Positions 59,930-64,000 of a stretch of 64,000 nucleotides of DNA are shown piece by piece. Position 1 is the stretch's first letter. Each line of letters opens with the position of its first letter. Source of the stretch: Coptis chinensis (taxonomy: Eukaryota > Streptophyta > Magnoliopsida > Ranunculales > Ranunculaceae); assembly GCA_015680905.1 (NCBI GenBank), contig CM027377.1, positions 24,204,501-24,268,500 of the forward strand. Direction: 5' to 3'. The position numbers and the translations under genes were made by a program. The notes under the pieces were generated by a model. That model was not told the DNA's origin. It did not search any database and saw only the letters and a list, made by a program, of their open reading frames with translations.

Positions 59930-60540
59930 CCTTCTTCTGCCCCTGTAACTTGCAGCACCGCTTGTGCTGCCCACACCCTTGCCACCACCTCCCACCGCCG
60001 CCCCATAAACTACCCAACATGGCACCTCATCGCTGCCACCACCGCCTCCTTTAAACCCCAGATCTGAAAATCAGCACCACCGCCTACAGCTACCACCACC
60101 GTCCTCCCCCCTAATCCCAACTGGTCTTCAGTGTCTCTCAACCTTCTTCTCAACCACCTCCCACCAGCACCAGCCGCCACCACCACCATTAATCCTCCAC
60201 CCTCTCCACCGATCTAAACCCAACCTTGCACTGCTGCATCACCTCGCCCCGCCACCGCACCACCTTGAATCACCCTCCAAATCACCACCACAACCCCCGA
60301 CCACCTCCTCCCATCAGCAACAGCCTGTTGCTTCCACCGCCACCTTCCAGCAAGACCAAAAACAGCAGCACCGATTTTTACTTGTACTCCGCTTCTCCGG
60401 TCCATAACCAGTCCTCCCTCATCACCGCAACACCATCAGCCACCAGTACAATCACTATCGTCCTTCCTCTTCAGCGCCACACTATTGCCACACCTCTATA
60501 TCCCCACCGCCAAACACCCGAGAAGCTCCAGTATTAGGTT
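59930..60540. repeat. CCACC/CACCG-rich leader
   Basis: Low-complexity C-rich DNA with CCACCACC and GCCACC words. Such leaders are common in plant LINE 5' UTRs. Frames on either strand are composition artefacts. Confidence 0.6.
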
Positions 60541-61539
60541 CGTTAGGTTTGGGTTGCCTTGGTGCACTCATTCGTTGGGTTTTTGTGGCTGTTAGAGATA
60601 AACTTTTTTCTGGGCTGGTTTGTTCTGTCGGAGAGGTTTTGGTTTAGGTTTTGTGTGTTGATGGGATGAGGTGTGGGATTTGTAGTTTTTCCGGCGTGAT
60701 TGGGGATTTGCTTATGTTGGGTTTTGTTTGATTGGATTTGGGTTTTGTTGAGTTGTTGATGCGGGATTTGGATATGAGAAAGAAGAAAGGTGTTTCTTCG
60801 GGTTCTATTGTCCCGCCTTTTAAGAAACGTATTCATTGCCCTTTCCGCGGATCGATCGTCATGGATGCACTAATGGGGTTAAACGGTAATGGTTTTACTA
60901 TTCCCTACTTTCTCACGCATTTTGATAAACAACACGTAGGTTGTCAGTTGAGTATTGATAGGGTACGGGATGAACTTAAGGATGATTGTGATTTGTATTT
61001 GTTATTGGAGAATTCCTTAAAGTCTATAGACAAATGGATGTGGGTGCGTTATGCGGGTATCCACGCATTTGGTATACCGTGTCGTCATCCAGATGCTATC
61101 ATACCACCACCTATTTTGTTGGAGAATGGGGAATCCCCTTGTTTCATTGTGGGCATACCACAGCCGCCTCCTAAGCCCGACACTATAGGTCTTACATCCA
61201 TGACACAGAGGGGTGGTGATGATACCCTTGATCCGCTTGTTGTCCCTTCTTCTCTTAATGAGAAATTATTGGATAATGCATTTCGTATACCGTTCGAACC
61301 GTGAAAAGTATACCCGCGTGCTTGTCGATTGGCATTTTTGGTGCACTGAAATCGGCTCTACGGGATATTACAACCGATCCTACTTCAGTCATGTCTTCGG
61401 GTTCGTCTCCTCCTCTTTTTGCGGCGTTGCACTCGCAAGTTTTCCGACCACGAGAATCGTCGAACGCGTCGTTCGGCACTAGGAAAAACTTTTAGCAAAA
61501 ACAGATTCTCCATGCTTTGACGACATGGAATGAGCCCGG

Positions 61540-62900
61540 GCGGGATGTTTAGATCTCTTAGAGTCCGTAGCGAGTCTCCTTGATCCGGCCGACCGAAAAT
61601 CTGCCTCCACTTTCGATAATGTCGTCCCCTGTTTACAAAAAGTTGCTGATGGACATTTTGCTGCAGCGATCAAAGTGTTATCATCAGCAGGAGTTGCCTC
61701 CAATACTGCGGAGACTATATGTGCATTAGAGGAGAAACACCCGATGCGACAACCACCTGTGAGACCGACTGTTCCTTTTGCTGAGCCTCCTTTAGTGGTA
61801 GAGAGAGATGCCCTATTGTCATGTATTAGGTCATTTCTGAAAGGTACTTCTTGTGGCCGTGATGGTCTTCGAGCTCAGCATTTGTTGGATGCCATAAGTG
61901 GGGCTGCAGCAGCCATATCGTCTGATTTGCTAGATGCATTGACCCTCGTGGTTAATCTTTGGTTTGAGGGGCGATGTCCACGTACCGTTAAGCGGAATTC
62001 ATTGCGAGTGCTCCGCTTACTCCACTTCTCAAGCCGGATAATAGTATTCGTCCTATAGCTGTGGGGATGGTTTGGTGCCGTTTGGTCTCCAAGATTGCAA
62101 TGAAAGGAGTTTCCCAAGATGTGGTAGGATACTTGCAGGATTTTCAGTATGGGGTTGGTGTTTCTGGTGGTGCAGAAGCGATTTTGCACGCTGTCAACCG
62201 CATAGTGTATGCTAACAGTGACAGTACCTCTCTTTCGATGCTGCTTGTAGATTTTCAGAATGCTTTTAACATGGTTGATCGGACTACTATGTTGAGAGAG
62301 GTTCGTATCCGTTGCCCAGCTATTTCCCCTTGGGTTGAGTACTTGTATTGTCAACCTGCGAGGTTATATATGGGGGATAGCTACATTTGGTCTGCTACTG
62401 GGGTCCAGCAAGGCGACCCTTTGGGTCCCCTTCTATTTGCACTGGTGTTGCATCCCCTGATTCTGCGGATCCAGTCCAGTTGTCAGTTGTTGCTACATGC
62501 TTGGTATCTAGATGATGGGACTCTGATTGGAGATCTGTGAGCGGTGGCGACAGCTTTGAGTATGATTCAGGAAGAAGGACCTTCTTATGGGCTGGTTCTT
62601 AATGTGGCTAAAACTGAGCTATTTTGGCCATCATTGGATCCACGTCGCTCCACCCCTGGTCTCTTTCCTTCAGATTTGTCCCGTCCTCAGTAGGGAGTCA
62701 AGTTGCTTGGAGGTGCAGTCAGCACTGATCCATCCTTTGTCAGGGGCCTTGCTTGCAAGCGTGTTGAAAAGGTTGTGACTTTGATGGACCATTTAGCTAC
62801 ATTAGACAATCCACAGTGTGAGTTAGCTCTTTTACGTGCTTGTGCTGGGCTCTCTAAGTTGGTATTTGCGATTCGTACTTGTTCACCATCCCTTTTTAGA
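61540..62900 (+). pseudogene. Reverse transcriptase of the non-LTR element
   Basis: Recognisable in order: SFLKGTSCGRDGLRAQHLLD (fingers), PLTPLLKPDNSIRPIAVG, motif A LLVDFQNAFNMVDR, motif B GVQQGDPLGPLLFALVLHPL, motif C AWYLDDGTLIGD, then GLVLNVAKTELFWP and KLLGG. Catalytic aspartates in motif A and YLDD are kept. Role in the family: target-primed reverse transcription of element RNA. A frameshift near 61990 and stops at 62538-62540 and about 62691 make this copy inactive. Confidence 0.88.
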
Positions 62901-62948
62901 GGCGACTAAGGCGTTTGATCGGCATCTCGCGGTGTTCTCGAGGGTATT

Positions 62949-63959
62949 GTGGTTTCTGATGGTCCTAACTTCGGTGATTTACAGTGGTGTTTATCGACAC
63001 TCCCATTACGTCTGGGTGGGTTAGGTATTTATTGTGCCACTGATGTCTCTACTTTTGCTTTTGTGGCCTCCCGTTGTCAGACGTCTGAGCTTCAGAACCA
63101 CATTCTTAGGAGTTGTGGGCCAGTGCCTTTGGATGAGATTCTTGATGTTGTTAGCAGTGCAATGAGTCTTTGTCTACCCGATTTTGACCTCAGTTCTATG
63201 GCTGGGAATGCTATCGTCCCCTCAAAACCACAAAAAGTTTTGGCGGAAGCGTTCTATAGTAAGATTGTTGTTGGTCTTGAGAGGGAGTTTGTGTTATCTG
63301 CTCGTCAGAAAGCAGTCATTGGATGCTTGCAGTCAGAACACGCAAATGACTTCCTACTTGCTATTCCGATGGAGGGACTTGGACAGCATATGTCGTCAGT
63401 GGAGTATCGTTCTATTCTTCGGTACCGTCTCATGATTCCTTTGTACTCTGATGGTGGTCTATGCCCTGTTTGCAAAAAGAGTAGACTAGATGCCTTTGGA
63501 GACCATGCAGCACACTGTAGATATTTTCCAGGTTTCAAATACCGACATGATCATGTCAGAGATATTTTATGTGATGCATTTTGGAGGGCTGGGGTACAAG
63601 TGAAGAAGGAGGCTCCTGTGAATTTTCTCACTGATCCGAATGAGGGAAGATCCACACTTCGACCTGCGGATATATTGATATCTGATTGATCCGAAGGGAG
63701 ACATGCATGTGTTGATGTAACTGGAGCCTCTCCGTTGGTAGGGCTTGGGAATGGAGTCTTTGAGGTGGGGGGAGCAGCTAAGAGAGCAGCGACAGGGAAG
63801 ATGGAGAAGCATGAGGAAGCTTGCACGGCTAACCAGCATTGTTTCATTCCGTTTAGTTTCGACACTTTTGGTTTCTTGGAACAACAGTCTATTGAGCTTC
63901 TCAAGAGACTTTAGAAAGTTATGGACAATAATGTTATGACAGCTGGTTCTAACGAGTTT
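62949..63959 (+). pseudogene. C-terminal zinc knuckle and restriction-like endonuclease region
   Basis: LPLRLGGLGIYCATDVS (thumb/connector) is followed by CPVCKKSRLDAFGDHAAHC (CCHC knuckle, cysteine at 63462, histidine and cysteine up to 63516), then KYRHDHVRDILCDAFWRAG, then RPADILISD and, 15 codons after the first Asp (63669), the second Asp in VDVT (63714). This resembles the CCHC, RH and PD-x(12-14)-D order of the restriction-like endonuclease found in R2-type LINEs. Stops at 63687-63689 and about 63912 replace a Trp and a Gln codon. The assignment is by motif order only. Confidence 0.65.
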
Positions 63960-64000
63960 GTTTTTAGAAGAATAGGATTTGCTATTCAGAAAGGACTTGC

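Larger units (their letters stand above)
59906..64000 (+). mobile_element. Non-LTR retroelement (LINE) with REL-type endonuclease, runs off window
   Basis: A CCACC-rich leader (59930-60540) precedes coding relics: N-terminal part 60732-61304 (IHCPFRGSIVMDALMGLNG), then the reverse transcriptase and a C-terminal endonuclease-like region to the edge. There is no LTR and no AP-endonuclease domain in the N-terminal part. The copy is defective: frameshifts near 61300, 61990 and 62900, stops at 62538-62540, about 62691-62693, 63687-63689 (TGG to TGA) and about 63912 (CAG to TAG). The start at 59906 is inferred from the change in composition after the poly(A) tract and is uncertain. Confidence 0.75.

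Noticed and set aside
60214-60537. Proline/histidine-rich plus-strand and Trp/Gly-rich minus-strand frames
   Set aside because: Composition artefact of the CCACC-rich leader.

Overview
This window is nuclear DNA of a flowering plant, most likely a eudicot. The evidence is an intron-containing APC8/CDC23 gene whose protein closely follows the plant family, a two-exon defensin-like gene, AT-rich intergenic DNA with microsatellites, and dense plant-type transposons: Copia and Gypsy LTR elements, a CACTA element, PIF/Harbinger and Mutator-type MITEs, and a non-LTR element. I see no CRISPR array, rRNA gene or convincing functional tRNA. The species cannot be named from sequence alone.

Layout. 1-599: 5' end of a minus-strand Gypsy element running off the left edge. 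633-2113: two PIF/Harbinger MITEs. 2471-7314: the only clear housekeeping gene, APC8, with four exons (584 aa). Its introns hold a Copia relic and two long foldback elements. 8328-8714: a small defensin-like (DEFL) gene. 9727-10535: a strange GATAT-rich degenerate tract. 11769-34777: a nested transposon stack. A Copia element (LTRs at both ends) is split in its gag region by an 18.1-kb CACTA transposon (12314-30392, TSD GGG). The CACTA carries a decayed TNP2 transposase gene, a second transposase-type gene, an antisense RNase H fragment and an intronless RPL5 (uL18) pseudogene. It is itself interrupted by two solo LTRs with perfect 5-bp target duplications (14655-18390, CGTAT; 29802-30205, ATGGT).

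34778-38060: CA-rich intergenic DNA with a tRNA-like sequence and a Mutator-type foldback element with a perfect 9-bp duplication (36929-37311). 38070-44910: two broken partial copies of the APC8 third exon, separated by a minus-strand Copia element (38520-43592, TSD GAGTT). The second copy carries an LTR/primer-site insertion and ends where another minus-strand Copia begins (44911-47939). That Copia is cut by an Athila-like Gypsy element (47940 to about 59170) with a 3' extra ORF. No 3' LTR of this Gypsy was found in the window. 59906-64000: a non-LTR retroelement whose C-terminus looks like the restriction-like endonuclease type (CCHC, RHD, P-x-D...D) rather than the AP-endonuclease type usual in plants. 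It runs off the right edge.

How the parts relate. Only APC8 (cell-cycle ubiquitin ligase scaffold) and the DEFL gene (secreted cysteine-rich peptide) look intact. The rest is a record of insertions: the outer Copia came first, then the CACTA, then the two LTR elements later reduced to solo LTRs. The partial APC8 copies show that this locus, or a transcript of it, has been duplicated locally. All identifications come from reading the sequence; no database search was run.
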